From: Parabacteroides goldsteinii
GTDB taxonomy: Bacteria; Bacteroidota; Bacteroidia; Bacteroidales; Tannerellaceae
Length of the DNA: 64,000 nucleotides
Direction of reading: 5' to 3'
NCBI RefSeq assembly: GCF_015550595.1
Contig: NZ_JADNBB010000001.1
Span: 1 to 64,000 of the forward strand
Both the position numbers and the translations under genes were made by a program. Positions 46,310 to 56,276 of the stretch are shown here, in pieces. The notes beneath the pieces are model-generated. The model was not told the origin of the DNA. It worked only from the letters and a program-made list of their open reading frames with translations, and did not search any database. Numbering within the stretch: position 1 is the first letter of the stretch; every line of letters starts with the position of its first letter.

Positions 46310-48457
46310 TTAATAATGGATAGCCGGTGTTTTAGGTATATCGGCACTATAAGCCTCCACTTTTCCTATTGCGACATCATATATACGTTCATTCGTTGTT
46401 GTCATAGCCTCTGTCAATTCCGGATAAGGAATATTGCAGGTCGTAACAACTCCTATATTATAATTCTCTCCATCGAAACGGCCGTAGTAAGGTTGATCGA
46501 TCCACTGAAAATAATGCATACCGACCAATTCCGGGCGTGCAAAACCTTGTTCTATATAGTTCCGGTATGCTGCAGCACGTTCCTGTTGGTTCAGGACACC
46601 GATTATCCCTGTAGCAGGTAAAGCCCTGTCTACAGCTCCCTGATGGAACTCCCCAATCATTACGGGTTTTCCGCTTCGTTCGGCAATTTCAGCTGTGGGA
46701 GGCGGAACCAATCCGTAACCATTTATAGAAAAGACGTCGAAACGCTCTCCTGCCTTGTAAAGTAAATCAGAACTTAACCAGGCATAACGCATTCCTAAAT
46801 TCATATGATTCTTGTCAATCTTGACCACTTCGTCGCATGGGATATCGACATACATCTTCACCATAATTGTTGAGAACTCATAGAAGTCATTATTAGCCAC
46901 ATCCGAAGGATACTCCTTGAATGTACAATCCTTCAAAGATGCAAAATCCTTCAGCTTCAAATTCCATTTTTTATTTACAACCGCTATATCTCCCTGATAT
47001 TTCTTTTCCAGCCAATTAATAAATTCATCTTTAGTACGTGAAGTCTGCCGGGTAGCAAACATTTCATAAGCCAGATTATGATAACCGAAAGCCCATTGAG
47101 GTTCGTTCCTTAAAAAATAGCCAACCATATACGGATCGTCTTTATAATCTGTTAATTGACGGGCGAATGCTTTGGCATTTTGCAGATATTCATTAGAAAA
47201 GACATCCGGAAAGTCACGATAAAGCGAAACAGCCGTACCTGGAAAATCACGTAAAGGCAAAACATAAGGGATACGACTTTTGCGGGCAAAATCAATATCC
47301 GACCAGTTTCCCACCGTATTAAACCGAATCTTTTTCATCAGATTTTCTGTGAGCTTATCCCATTGACTTCTCCAATCCTGACCATACACACGGATCATAT
47401 TGGCAATATAAAAATCAACCGCCTTGAAACCTCTTCTATCTTTTACAGCTTCTGCATACGTAGCATCTCCCTCCTCCGGAAGCCACTCGAACAGATCTTC
47501 CATACCATTCACCGGTCCACTGGAATTGGGACCTATACAGTCAATACCTACACTTAAAAAGGCATATCCGTCCGGATCGACCAGCCACCAACGAGTCCCG
47601 TCATGCTGAGTCCTGAAAAAACCGGTGCCTTTAAACTGTTTCTTTTTCCAACCGCCGAACCGTCCCCATTCCGAAGGATAACCGACATTCTCGATTTCTT
47701 TGGCTATCGCCTGATTCTGGCGGATCATATCCTCTTCATCTTTCAATTTACCAAGCCACTCTTTATCTTTCCATTGTCCTAATTGGTCGATAACCGGAGT
47801 AGAAATAGCTGGATAAGGATCTGGTAACGAATCTGTAATAGAAACAGAAGCCAGTTCGTAAGAAGTCCGATAATTACTCCCGTCATAAGGTCCGAAACGA
47901 AGAACCACCTTAATAATATCCTCCGGAGCCAACCGATTACCACTGACCGTACCTTTCAACTGGCGAGGAGAGCGGGGAACAAACAATTGTTGTGCATCCA
48001 GATAAGACAAAGGAAAAACGACCTGTGTCTTCAGCTGCGGCAACACGCCCATCAAACAAGAGATCCACGGCATATCCTTATCTGTACCGGAGGTTTCACC
48101 TCCTTGAAGAACGATCTTCTCAGCAACGAAATTCTTCATATCCTTATAAAACTCGATATTGATAACGCCACTATACTGCGCCTCACCATACAGTTCAAAC
48201 ACCAGATAATTTCCCTGGTTCCAAACCGGTTTGTCACCTTTTTCCCAGATCACGACACCCTTATTACCATCTTCAGGCGAAACATATAATACATTCTTCT
48301 TAAATATATCACTCTGCTTCATACCTGTCTCCGTGTCTGCATAACGGGCCGCTATCTTTTGCATATCAAAAGATTGTACACCTCCATGCTGAGAATTACA
48401 AGCCACAGTCAATAGCCCCAATAGCCCAACAACTAATCCTACTACATTCTTTTTCAT
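46310..48457 (-). CDS. clan GH-A glycoside hydrolase lipoprotein, agarase/beta-galactosidase-like
   Basis: 715 residues. Lipoprotein signal ending GLLTVAC (C20). A beta-sandwich of about 250 residues comes first, then a TIM-barrel starting GTGFFRTQHDGTRWWLVDPD. The acid/base motif is FLRNEPQW (E452) and the nucleophile motif PVMIGEFHQG (E603), a normal clan GH-A pair. The FFRxxxxDGRWWLVDPDG entry resembles GH50-type agarases and related beta-galactosidases, but I cannot fix the family. The gene is 3 bases after the beta-helix gene. The substrate is probably a beta-galactoside-containing chain. Confidence 0.75.
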   Translation of the reverse strand: MKKNVVGLVVGLLGLLTVACNSQHGGVQSFDMQKIAARYADTETGMKQSDIFKKNVLYVSPEDGNKGVVIWEKGDKPVWNQGNYLVFELYGEAQYSGVINIEFYKDMKNFVAEKIVLQGGETSGTDKDMPWISCLMGVLPQLKTQVVFPLSYLDAQQLFVPRSPRQLKGTVSGNRLAPEDIIKVVLRFGPYDGSNYRTSYELASVSITDSLPDPYPAISTPVIDQLGQWKDKEWLGKLKDEEDMIRQNQAIAKEIENVGYPSEWGRFGGWKKKQFKGTGFFRTQHDGTRWWLVDPDGYAFLSVGIDCIGPNSSGPVNGMEDLFEWLPEEGDATYAEAVKDRRGFKAVDFYIANMIRVYGQDWRSQWDKLTENLMKKIRFNTVGNWSDIDFARKSRIPYVLPLRDFPGTAVSLYRDFPDVFSNEYLQNAKAFARQLTDYKDDPYMVGYFLRNEPQWAFGYHNLAYEMFATRQTSRTKDEFINWLEKKYQGDIAVVNKKWNLKLKDFASLKDCTFKEYPSDVANNDFYEFSTIMVKMYVDIPCDEVVKIDKNHMNLGMRYAWLSSDLLYKAGERFDVFSINGYGLVPPPTAEIAERSGKPVMIGEFHQGAVDRALPATGIIGVLNQQERAAAYRNYIEQGFARPELVGMHYFQWIDQPYYGRFDGENYNIGVVTTCNIPYPELTEAMTTTNERIYDVAIGKVEAYSADIPKTPAIHY

Positions 48458-48460
48458 AAC

Positions 48461-50170
48461 CTATCTCCTCTGTTTTTTCAGATATAAACTACTCCACTTT
48501 GCCCAGGCTTTCTCAGAGTCATCACTATACTTCCGGTCTATTTCCTCCATTTTCGCCTTATCACCAAACATACCCGAACCAATCTGCTCGTATGCTCCGA
48601 AATCAGTATGTCCATCTTCTAAAAGATTTCCCCAGAAATCATGCTTACCGGAAAGAGGCACATAGATACCAGTATTGATACAAGGGGAATTCGGTTGTAA
48701 CTGGTAACCTCTCAACGAGCATAATCCTTCACCACCGCTACCGGGAGCGACAAAAAGAGGATCAGCCACCAATTTCTCAGGATCATCAGGCAGGCCATTT
48801 TTCCAGGGGCCGTAGTAACAGTTATGATAAAACAGCTTATCAGGAGCACCTGTAGCAGGTTTGACCGATTCATCAAAAGTTCGAGTCAATACTTCTCCGG
48901 TAGAATAGGCTGTTCTGAAATAACTCTGCCCTGAAGCATAAAAGATATTATTGTAATAAACAGCCCCCAGCTTACTCTTATCTACCGAACCATCGTTACC
49001 ACAGAAGAAATCCAGATCCACTGTACCATAATCGATATAAAAGACATTATTGTACAAGATATTACGATCACTAATATCACATTGCATTTGTACCAGGTGC
49101 GTCTGATCGTTTTCACTTATATTATAACGGGCAATATTCTCAAACGTACGATTCATCAGCAATAAAAAACCATGATTATTCTGACTGTAATTATACTGGG
49201 CAATGCAACGTTTGCAATAAAAGTCGAAGTCGTAAGCAAATCCATCACCATTCCCCGGCTGACGTCCTGTATCATAAACGGCATTATACTGCATAATCGT
49301 CTCTTCCGCATCCTGTATCCAAATGGCAGCCGTATGTGGCCACCAGCTTTCGCCTCCCTTCAGATCAAGATATCCGGAACGCATACAAGTGCGTTTAGCC
49401 ACATTATGTTCTATCATGCCCCGATAACATCCACCTACAAAAATTCCGTCTCCACCCAGATTTTCCATATAATTATGACGGACATTCAGATTATTCTTAC
49501 AGCCGCGAACAATGATACCACATTTATCAAAACGTTCGATACGGTTATTTTCAATCAGTACATCGTTCAGGGTCGTATTCATACGATTGTTGTTAATACC
49601 TCCCCTTTTATTCTGGATCTGTACTAATATGGCACAACTATTATAACCGGTATATTCCGTATCACCGCCAAGCTGTCCCCATATATCATGGATATAGCAA
49701 TCACGGATTATTATATGTTCTACCTGTTGATTTTCCCCCCGGGCCAGTGCTACGATACCCTGCCGTCCGATTCCTAGTTCAGGGGCGGCACCACTAGTAA
49801 CTTCCATATTCTCTATTATCCACCAAGATTGATTGTTGAGGCGGATTCCGGCACCTTCGGCATCACCTATATTAATTATCGGTTTAGTCTCTCCGCCATA
49901 ACAAGAAAGGAGGATCGGATTTCCTTTCTCTCCGGATCCCTGTAACTTGAGCTGTCCTTTCCAGACAGCTCCCGACTCAAACAGGATCTTGTCACCCGGA
50001 AGAAAGGTAACATTATTCACTTTATCCAAACTTTTCCATGCAGCTTGAATAGACAAGCCGGATGCATTATCATTCCCATTGGGAGATACAAAATACGTTT
50101 TGTTCTGGGCATAGACAACCAAAGTCATAAATACCAGACATATCGATAATAAAATCTTCTTCATTTTCAT
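48461..50170 (-). CDS. secreted right-handed parallel beta-helix protein
   Basis: 569 residues. Signal peptide (ends VVYAQN), then the start TYFVSPNGNDNASGLSIQAAWKSLDKVN typical of this group, and many short N-rich coils (VLIENNRIERFDKCGIIVRG, VRHNYMENLGGDGIFVGG, MQYNAVYDTGRQPGNGDG). The C terminus (PCINTGIYVPLSGKHDFWGN, DFGAYEQ) closes the helix as in pectate-lyase-like and carrageenase-like proteins. It is probably a polysaccharide lyase or glycoside hydrolase; no catalytic triad could be assigned. It follows susD by 33 bases and the stop is 3 bases before the clan GH-A gene. Confidence 0.8.
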   Translation of the reverse strand: MKMKKILLSICLVFMTLVVYAQNKTYFVSPNGNDNASGLSIQAAWKSLDKVNNVTFLPGDKILFESGAVWKGQLKLQGSGEKGNPILLSCYGGETKPIINIGDAEGAGIRLNNQSWWIIENMEVTSGAAPELGIGRQGIVALARGENQQVEHIIIRDCYIHDIWGQLGGDTEYTGYNSCAILVQIQNKRGGINNNRMNTTLNDVLIENNRIERFDKCGIIVRGCKNNLNVRHNYMENLGGDGIFVGGCYRGMIEHNVAKRTCMRSGYLDLKGGESWWPHTAAIWIQDAEETIMQYNAVYDTGRQPGNGDGFAYDFDFYCKRCIAQYNYSQNNHGFLLLMNRTFENIARYNISENDQTHLVQMQCDISDRNILYNNVFYIDYGTVDLDFFCGNDGSVDKSKLGAVYYNNIFYASGQSYFRTAYSTGEVLTRTFDESVKPATGAPDKLFYHNCYYGPWKNGLPDDPEKLVADPLFVAPGSGGEGLCSLRGYQLQPNSPCINTGIYVPLSGKHDFWGNLLEDGHTDFGAYEQIGSGMFGDKAKMEEIDRKYSDDSEKAWAKWSSLYLKKQRR

Positions 50171-50203
50171 GTGATTAGCGGTAAATGAATATATAAACGA
50201 TTA

Positions 50204-51745
50204 TCAGTAACCCGGATTTTGTTCCAGAGCTCCATTAGAAAGGGTTACCTGATCTTCAGGGATAGGTAACAGTTCACTCTTACCTTCTACAAAGTTCTTT
50301 CCTTTGATAGAATTATACTTTTGAGAATACGCTTTCATGATACTTCCAAGACGGCCTTGACGAGCCAGATCCCAAAAACGTTGTCCCTCACCGGCCAGTT
50401 CGACACGACGTTCATGCCAGATAAGATCACGTAACTTATCTTTTCCGGTTTCCGTGATTTTCGGTAACACATTGTCAGCGGTAGCATTCAAACGGGCTCT
50501 GCTACGGACTTGTTCCAGGTAATCGAGGGCTTCTGTTGTCTTTCCTAATTCGTTGGCTGCCTCAGCCATATATAACAATACATCGGCGTAGCGATAGAAG
50601 ATTATATTCTTAGGACAATCACTCTGGTCGACCTGTGAACGCTGTGCATAAGGAATATACCATTTCTTTGGTTGATATCCTGTAGAACTGGCTTTGTTAT
50701 AATTAATACGCCCGTCAAAGAATTCTCCGGGGAAAATAACAGTTGCATTCAGACGGGGATCACCATCTTCATAACTCTTCACCAGATCCTCAGTAAGGCA
50801 ATGCATAGACCATCCGTTATGCCATTTCACGGGATCGTTAGGATCGGCATCATGCTCATAGAAAGAAAGGATCGAACCTTCATTCGAGTCTGCCCAACCT
50901 GTACCGCTGATACTGTGCTGAATCTCGAAAAGCGATTCGATGCCATTCTCATGCTCGAGAGTAAAAACATCCGCATAATTAGGTTCCAAACCATACTCGC
51001 CCGAATTCACCACTTCTTTCAGTGCATCATAAGCTTCCTGGAATTTCCCCTGATAAATATACACCTTACCAAGCATGGCATAAGCAGCCCCTTGTGTAGC
51101 GCGACCTAAATCAGCAGCCTCATATTCACTTTTCTTCGGTAAAAGTTCGATTGCCTTCTTCAGATCCTGCGCTATAAACTCCCAGGTATCTTCAATGGAA
51201 GCGCGGGACATATAATATTCCTCGTAAGAAAGTACATGATCGATAATAGGCATCCGTCCATACTGCCGTGTCATGAAGAAATAATTAAATGCTCTCAGGA
51301 AATGAGCTTCACCTAGGAACTGGTCTTTCTTGGCCGGTGATAAATGATCAGCATTAGCCGTAATACTTTCTATTGCCTGAGTAGAAGCGGAAATTCCTCT
51401 GAAACCTTGCGCCCACAAAGCATTACTCACCCAGTTGGTGGGAAGATTATCGAACTTTTGAAGTGATTGGGCTACAGAGCCCAACCAGGAGAATGCCTCG
51501 CTATTATTATTACCTAAATCCGAATCATCCGAACAGTCGTCTCCAATTATCATGAAAGGTGCCAACTGGAAGGATTCATTCTGCATAATGGAATAAATAC
51601 CGATGATCGAAGTATTCGCCTCATCATCCGTGGAGTAATAGGTCTGAACTGATGTCTGAACTAAAGGAGTCTTATCCAGAAAGTCCGAACATGAACTTAA
51701 TAATAGTACTATTGATAAACCTACAAGTATCTGATGTGTTTTCAT
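50204..51745 (-). CDS. SusD/RagB surface glycan-binding lipoprotein
   Basis: 513 residues. Lipoprotein signal ending SIVLLLSSC (C19), then SDFLDKTPLVQTS. Family blocks FLGEAHFLRAFNYFFMTRQYG, FYRYADVLLYMAEAANELG and IWHERRVELAGEGQRFWDLARQG are all present. It pairs with the SusC 14 bases upstream and delivers glycan for the beta-helix, GH-A, DUF5107 and perhaps GH31 proteins. Confidence 0.93.
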   Translation of the reverse strand: MKTHQILVGLSIVLLLSSCSDFLDKTPLVQTSVQTYYSTDDEANTSIIGIYSIMQNESFQLAPFMIIGDDCSDDSDLGNNNSEAFSWLGSVAQSLQKFDNLPTNWVSNALWAQGFRGISASTQAIESITANADHLSPAKKDQFLGEAHFLRAFNYFFMTRQYGRMPIIDHVLSYEEYYMSRASIEDTWEFIAQDLKKAIELLPKKSEYEAADLGRATQGAAYAMLGKVYIYQGKFQEAYDALKEVVNSGEYGLEPNYADVFTLEHENGIESLFEIQHSISGTGWADSNEGSILSFYEHDADPNDPVKWHNGWSMHCLTEDLVKSYEDGDPRLNATVIFPGEFFDGRINYNKASSTGYQPKKWYIPYAQRSQVDQSDCPKNIIFYRYADVLLYMAEAANELGKTTEALDYLEQVRSRARLNATADNVLPKITETGKDKLRDLIWHERRVELAGEGQRFWDLARQGRLGSIMKAYSQKYNSIKGKNFVEGKSELLPIPEDQVTLSNGALEQNPGY

Positions 51746-51759
51746 AATATCATGCCTCT

Positions 51760-54700
51760 TTAAAAGTTAATAACTGTTCCGATCATAAAAGATTGAGCCT
51801 GCGGATATTGCCCTCTATCAACCGAAAGATCTGTTGCCACCTCAGGATCAAAGCCGCTATAACCGGAAATTGTAAACAGATTCTGTGCCGAGATATACAA
51901 GCGGATAGATGGCTTAAAGCCTTCAGCTAATCTGGGAGAGAATGTATATCCTAACTGGATATTCTTCAAACGCAGATAAGAACCATTTTCTACATAATAA
52001 TCGGAATTACGGAAGTTACGACTGTTACGGGTCAAGTCCTTGGTCGGAATAGACTGGACATTAGAGGTATTCTCTCCTCTCCAGTAGTCGTCCAGATATT
52101 CCTGGCGTACATTCTGCTTACCATCAAATCGCATATAATAATACTTAGCAGCATTATAAATTTCATTACCGGCTACCCCCTGGAACAAAAGGCTCAGATC
52201 AAAATTCTTATAACTTGCATCGAATGAAAGACCATAAGTAACATCAGGGATCGGATTTCCGATAAAGTCCATATCGCCATCGTCGATCTTACCATTATTA
52301 TTCAAGTCCTTAAATTTGCGGTCACCCGGTTTGGCATCCGGCTGGATTAAGCTACCGTCTTTTACATACGCATCGATCTCTGCCTGATTTTGGAAGATAC
52401 CATCTGTTAGATAACCATAGAATTGTCCGTAAGGTTTACCCACTTCACTACGGATAATATTCCCCAAGGCTCCCTGCAAATCAATCAATGTATAGTCATA
52501 CGGGATACTGGCTACCAAAGCCTCTGAGGTTCCGAGACTCGTCACTTCATTCTTTACAAGAGCAAAATTACCATTGATACTGTATGTGAAATCACCTTTA
52601 CTTCCTTTAAATCCAAGTGAAAACTCGAAACCTTTATTCTGCATCCCCCCTACATTACGAACCATACTACCAAATCCGGAAATACGAGGTATTTGTTGCG
52701 TCAATAAAATGTCTTCAGTCTTTCTAATATAGTAATCGGCTGTTACACTCAACCGATTATTAAGCAGACTTAAGTCGACTCCAAAATTCAACTGAGTGGA
52801 TGTTTCCCACTTGGCATCCAGATTACCGATACCGGAAGGCAGAGAACCGTTTATTCTGTCCTGATTTTGCCCCAAGGTATAATATTGTTGTTGTGAAATC
52901 GGAGTTAAATAGGGATAATAGGATTTAATATTTTCATTACCAATGGCACCGTAACCAGCTCTCACTTTGACATTGCTTAAGACATTTTGTTCCCAGTTTT
53001 TAAAGAAACTCTCTTCCGATAATTTCCAGGCAAGAGCGGCTGAAGGGAAATATCCCCATCGGTTATTTTTAGTGAAACGCGAAGAACCGTCGGCGCGAAA
53101 ACTTGCAGTTACCAGATAACGATCCAATAAATTATAATTGATACGGCCCAGGTATGACAGCATGGTCAGTTCCGCACCATCGCCTTTAGCCAACGGGTTT
53201 TCGGTTGCAGAATCAAAATACCAGAACTCATCACTTTCAATAGGTACATTTTGCTTCGTTACTTCATAAGAGTCATCTGTATAACTACGGGCAGACATCG
53301 CTCCCATCACCGTCAGATCATGTTTCTCGTTAAAATTGTGGTGATAAGTCAGCATATTCTCCCAGGTCCAATCGATAGTACGGGATGTCTTCCTAGATAC
53401 GGTATTCATTAAGGTTGAATTATCCGCTGTTTCATAAAAAACAGGAACAAAATCGCTATCATGATTATTTCTTACTTTAATACCATAGCGGGAGGTAAAG
53501 ACCAGGTCTTTCGTCAGATTCAGGTCAGCACTGAAATTACCGACAAAATACAAACGTTTGTTTTTTCCGTTATTTCGGGCAATTCTACCAGCCGGATTCT
53601 CCAGTCTCATCTTTCGAATACCTGTATAGTAATTTGTTTCCGGATTGATAACCGGTATATCGGGAGGAGCAATCAAAGAAGAAAGGAAAATACTGGTAGG
53701 ATCCAATCTTTTATGATCGGTCATAGCAACAGACAGCGAGGTTGTGAACTTTAGGAAACTGGTTGCTTTAAAGACATTATTCTGGTTTAACGATATACGA
53801 TCAAAATCGGTAGATTTTACGATACCTTCTCTCTTATAATAGTTCGCACTAAAGACAGACTGTACTTTTTCGCCGCCACCAGTCATACTTATGTTATAAT
53901 TCTGGAACTGACCTAAATGGGAAACAGCGTCATACCAGTCTGTATTATAAGGCATATTAGTTGTGCTCGAATACAAAGGATCTTCATCTGCATTTGTATA
54001 GGCCAGATTGGATAACTCCGCATATTGTGAAGAATTCAGCATAGTAGGCTTTGAAGCCAGGCGTTCAATACCATAATAAGCATTGAAATTAACCTTTAAA
54101 TCACCGGCTTTGCCTTTCTTCGTTGTAATAACAACTACGCCGTTGGCACCTCGGGAACCGTAGATGGCACAAGCCGAAGCATCTTTCAGAATCTCGATCG
54201 ACTCGATATCATTAGGACTCAAATGATTAATATCGCTCATTGGAAAGCCGTCCACTACATAAAGCGGAGAAGAATCATTCGGAGTTCCCACACCACGAAT
54301 CTGGATGGAAGCCGTTGCATCGGGCGAACCGGACCCTAATGAGACAGAAACACCTGCTGCCCGCCCTTGCAAAGCCGCTACCGGCGAACTGGTTGCCATT
54401 TTGGTAATATCTTCGGCTTTTACGGATGAAACTGAACCAGTCAGGTCGCTTTTCTTTACCGAACCATAACCGACTACGACCAGTTCGTCCAATGTCTGGG
54501 CGTCTTCTCTCATCACGATACTCAAAGATTTTTGGTTAGCGACCTTGATCTCCTGCGATAAATAACCCACATAAGTAAACTTCAATACGGCATTTTCAGC
54601 GACTTCTAAAGTAAACTGGCCGTTTAAATCCGAGATCGTCCCGTTGGAGGTTCCTTCTTCTAGAATATTCACTCCAATGATAGGGCCACTCGCATCTTTT

Positions 54701-55101
54701 ATAACACCGGAAATTGTTCTTTTTCCACTTTGTTGGGGAACTGCCACTTCTGCTTTATACAGCACAATATGGCGATCTTTTATAACATACCTTAATCCGG
54801 TATTATTAGATATGAGATTCAATACATCTTTAATATTAGTATCTTCTTTGTTTATAGAGATCTTAGTGTTTTTATTGATCTCTTCCAGATTATAGAAAAA
54901 CAGGTATTCGGATTGTTTTTCTATTTGTTTCAGTACATTCTCCAACGTTTCATTCTTTGCAGAAACTGTTAGTTTTGCAGTCTGTGCATAAGTTGCGGCA
55001 AAAACTTGAGACAGACAAACAGTTAGCATTAGCACGGTTAACTTCATAATGTTTATAGCTCTTTTCGGTTTTACAAAAGCAACTATACGTTGATTATTCA
55101 T
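51760..55101 (-). CDS. SusC-type TonB-dependent transporter with STN domain
   Basis: 1113 residues. Starts MNNQRIVAFVKPKRA with the signal peptide MKLTVLMLTVCLSQVFAATYAQ, STN domain (KLTVSAKNETLENVLKQIEK), carboxypeptidase-like domain (GVIKDASGPIIGVNILE), plug (DELVVVGYGSVKKSDLTGSV), and a full barrel ending QSFMIGTVINF. The N-terminal region is nearly identical to the SusC at 31204-34680, and so is the leader with two TTGCCG hairpins. It signals to the FecR at 55266-56243. Confidence 0.93.
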   Translation of the reverse strand: MNNQRIVAFVKPKRAINIMKLTVLMLTVCLSQVFAATYAQTAKLTVSAKNETLENVLKQIEKQSEYLFFYNLEEINKNTKISINKEDTNIKDVLNLISNNTGLRYVIKDRHIVLYKAEVAVPQQSGKRTISGVIKDASGPIIGVNILEEGTSNGTISDLNGQFTLEVAENAVLKFTYVGYLSQEIKVANQKSLSIVMREDAQTLDELVVVGYGSVKKSDLTGSVSSVKAEDITKMATSSPVAALQGRAAGVSVSLGSGSPDATASIQIRGVGTPNDSSPLYVVDGFPMSDINHLSPNDIESIEILKDASACAIYGSRGANGVVVITTKKGKAGDLKVNFNAYYGIERLASKPTMLNSSQYAELSNLAYTNADEDPLYSSTTNMPYNTDWYDAVSHLGQFQNYNISMTGGGEKVQSVFSANYYKREGIVKSTDFDRISLNQNNVFKATSFLKFTTSLSVAMTDHKRLDPTSIFLSSLIAPPDIPVINPETNYYTGIRKMRLENPAGRIARNNGKNKRLYFVGNFSADLNLTKDLVFTSRYGIKVRNNHDSDFVPVFYETADNSTLMNTVSRKTSRTIDWTWENMLTYHHNFNEKHDLTVMGAMSARSYTDDSYEVTKQNVPIESDEFWYFDSATENPLAKGDGAELTMLSYLGRINYNLLDRYLVTASFRADGSSRFTKNNRWGYFPSAALAWKLSEESFFKNWEQNVLSNVKVRAGYGAIGNENIKSYYPYLTPISQQQYYTLGQNQDRINGSLPSGIGNLDAKWETSTQLNFGVDLSLLNNRLSVTADYYIRKTEDILLTQQIPRISGFGSMVRNVGGMQNKGFEFSLGFKGSKGDFTYSINGNFALVKNEVTSLGTSEALVASIPYDYTLIDLQGALGNIIRSEVGKPYGQFYGYLTDGIFQNQAEIDAYVKDGSLIQPDAKPGDRKFKDLNNNGKIDDGDMDFIGNPIPDVTYGLSFDASYKNFDLSLLFQGVAGNEIYNAAKYYYMRFDGKQNVRQEYLDDYWRGENTSNVQSIPTKDLTRNSRNFRNSDYYVENGSYLRLKNIQLGYTFSPRLAEGFKPSIRLYISAQNLFTISGYSGFDPEVATDLSVDRGQYPQAQSFMIGTVINF

Positions 55102-55118
55102 ACTCTAATAGTTTTAAG

Positions 55119-55153
55119 ATTAAACACTTTTTCCACGGCAATGGAAGTTTAAT
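55119..55153 (-). promoter_or_regulatory. leader hairpin 2 with TTGCCG hexaloop upstream of susC 51760-55101
   Basis: On the minus strand ATTAAAC + TTCCA, loop TTGCCG, TGGAA, 5-base bulge, GTTTAAT. It ends 17 bases before the ATG. Stems and loop match 31152-31185 exactly; only the bulge differs. Confidence 0.65.
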
Positions 55154-55177
55154 TGAATCACACCCTTTAGAAGATAG

Positions 55178-55191
55178 TATCCGGCAAGATA
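55178..55191 (-). promoter_or_regulatory. leader hairpin 1 core with TTGCCG hexaloop upstream of susC 51760-55101
   Basis: On the minus strand TATC, loop TTGCCG, GATA, with weaker outer pairing out to 55169-55206. It corresponds to 31105-31136. The inner stem has a swapped A-T/T-A pair relative to that copy, while the outer stem is less complete. Confidence 0.45.
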
Positions 55192-55265
55192 TTTTTCTCC
55201 ACTTCTTACTTTTTACGTTATCCACTCATACATTACATTTTTAAAGGTTAACTAATCCATATCGC

Positions 55266-56243
55266 TCATTCCGAAATCGTAACATGTCTTTTATCAATCT
55301 TGTATTTGATAGGTACGGACAGGTTAATAACTTCCATGATATCCTTTATACTTTCCCCACGATAGAATGTACCGGTAAAGGTACGTTTGTTCAAGTCTTT
55401 CGATTGAATAGTGAATTGTGCACCATACACATGGCTCAACCGATCGAGAATAGATTCCAATGTTTGTTCGGAAAAATAATAATAACCGGTTATCCAGGAT
55501 GTATATTGCTGAGCATCAACCCGGTTCAAAGAAATACTTTTTCTATTCCGGTTATAAACAAACTGCTGGTTTGGCTGTAAGATCGCCTGCCTGTCGATAC
55601 CCAAAGTCGTCAACCGGACAGACCCTTCCAATAAAGTCGTTACAACCAGCGAATCCAACGGATAAGCCATTACGTTGAACTTGGTTCCGAGGGCTTCGAT
55701 ATCCTGTTCTTTTGTTTTTACGATGAAAGGTTTGTCTTTTTGTTTGGCTACATCAAAGTAGGCTTCCCCTTCCAGATAAACGATACGTTGTTTTTTACCA
55801 AAGTCCTTATCGTAATGGAATGTCGTTTTTGATCCCAGGCTGACCTGCGTACCGTCGGGTAACTCAACCACATCCGCTTCCAGCCCATCGCCTCCAATAT
55901 ATCTGGAATATAACCCATTATCAACATCTCTCGAAGAAAAGAAGAATACAGAACTGATAGCTACCGCAATCAAGGCCACGGCAACATAGCTACCGATTTG
56001 ATACCAAAGTCTGAAGCTGCGGGATTGTGAATTTTCCTTTTTATTAAGTAAATTCAGCCAGCTCTCATCGATATTCAGGGCTTCTCCTAAAGAAGTACCG
56101 GCATCATACATGGCCTTGATCTCAAAGAATAGTTCCTTGTTGGAAATACTCTCTTTCACCCAATCGTAAAAAAGATCTGTTTCTTCTTTAGACAGATTGC
56201 CTTGTAAATAGCCTATAATTAGCTCTGTATGTTCGTTTTCCAT
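55266..56243 (-). CDS. FecR-type anti-sigma factor
   Basis: 325 residues. One membrane helix near residues 84-104 (YVAVALIAVAISSVFFFSS) and a FecR domain (VVELPDGTQVSLGSKTTFHY, YLEGEAYFDVAKQKDKPFIV). Close paralogue of the FecR at 30056-31045. It follows the sigma gene at 56408-56953 by 164 bases, and a promoter box in that gap suggests separate transcription. A tight hairpin (56261-56276) lies just before its start. Confidence 0.92.
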   Translation of the reverse strand: MENEHTELIIGYLQGNLSKEETDLFYDWVKESISNKELFFEIKAMYDAGTSLGEALNIDESWLNLLNKKENSQSRSFRLWYQIGSYVAVALIAVAISSVFFFSSRDVDNGLYSRYIGGDGLEADVVELPDGTQVSLGSKTTFHYDKDFGKKQRIVYLEGEAYFDVAKQKDKPFIVKTKEQDIEALGTKFNVMAYPLDSLVVTTLLEGSVRLTTLGIDRQAILQPNQQFVYNRNRKSISLNRVDAQQYTSWITGYYYFSEQTLESILDRLSHVYGAQFTIQSKDLNKRTFTGTFYRGESIKDIMEVINLSVPIKYKIDKRHVTISE

Positions 56244-56260
56244 GATATCTCCTTTGTATA

Positions 56261-56276
56261 GTCACCCTTCGGTGAC
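56261..56276 (-). promoter_or_regulatory. short hairpin before the fecR start
   Basis: On the minus strand GTCACC, loop GAAG, GGTGAC: a perfect 6-base stem 18 bases before the ATG, followed by an AAAGGAGA stretch. The paralogous fecR leader (30022-30055) lacks it. Confidence 0.45.
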
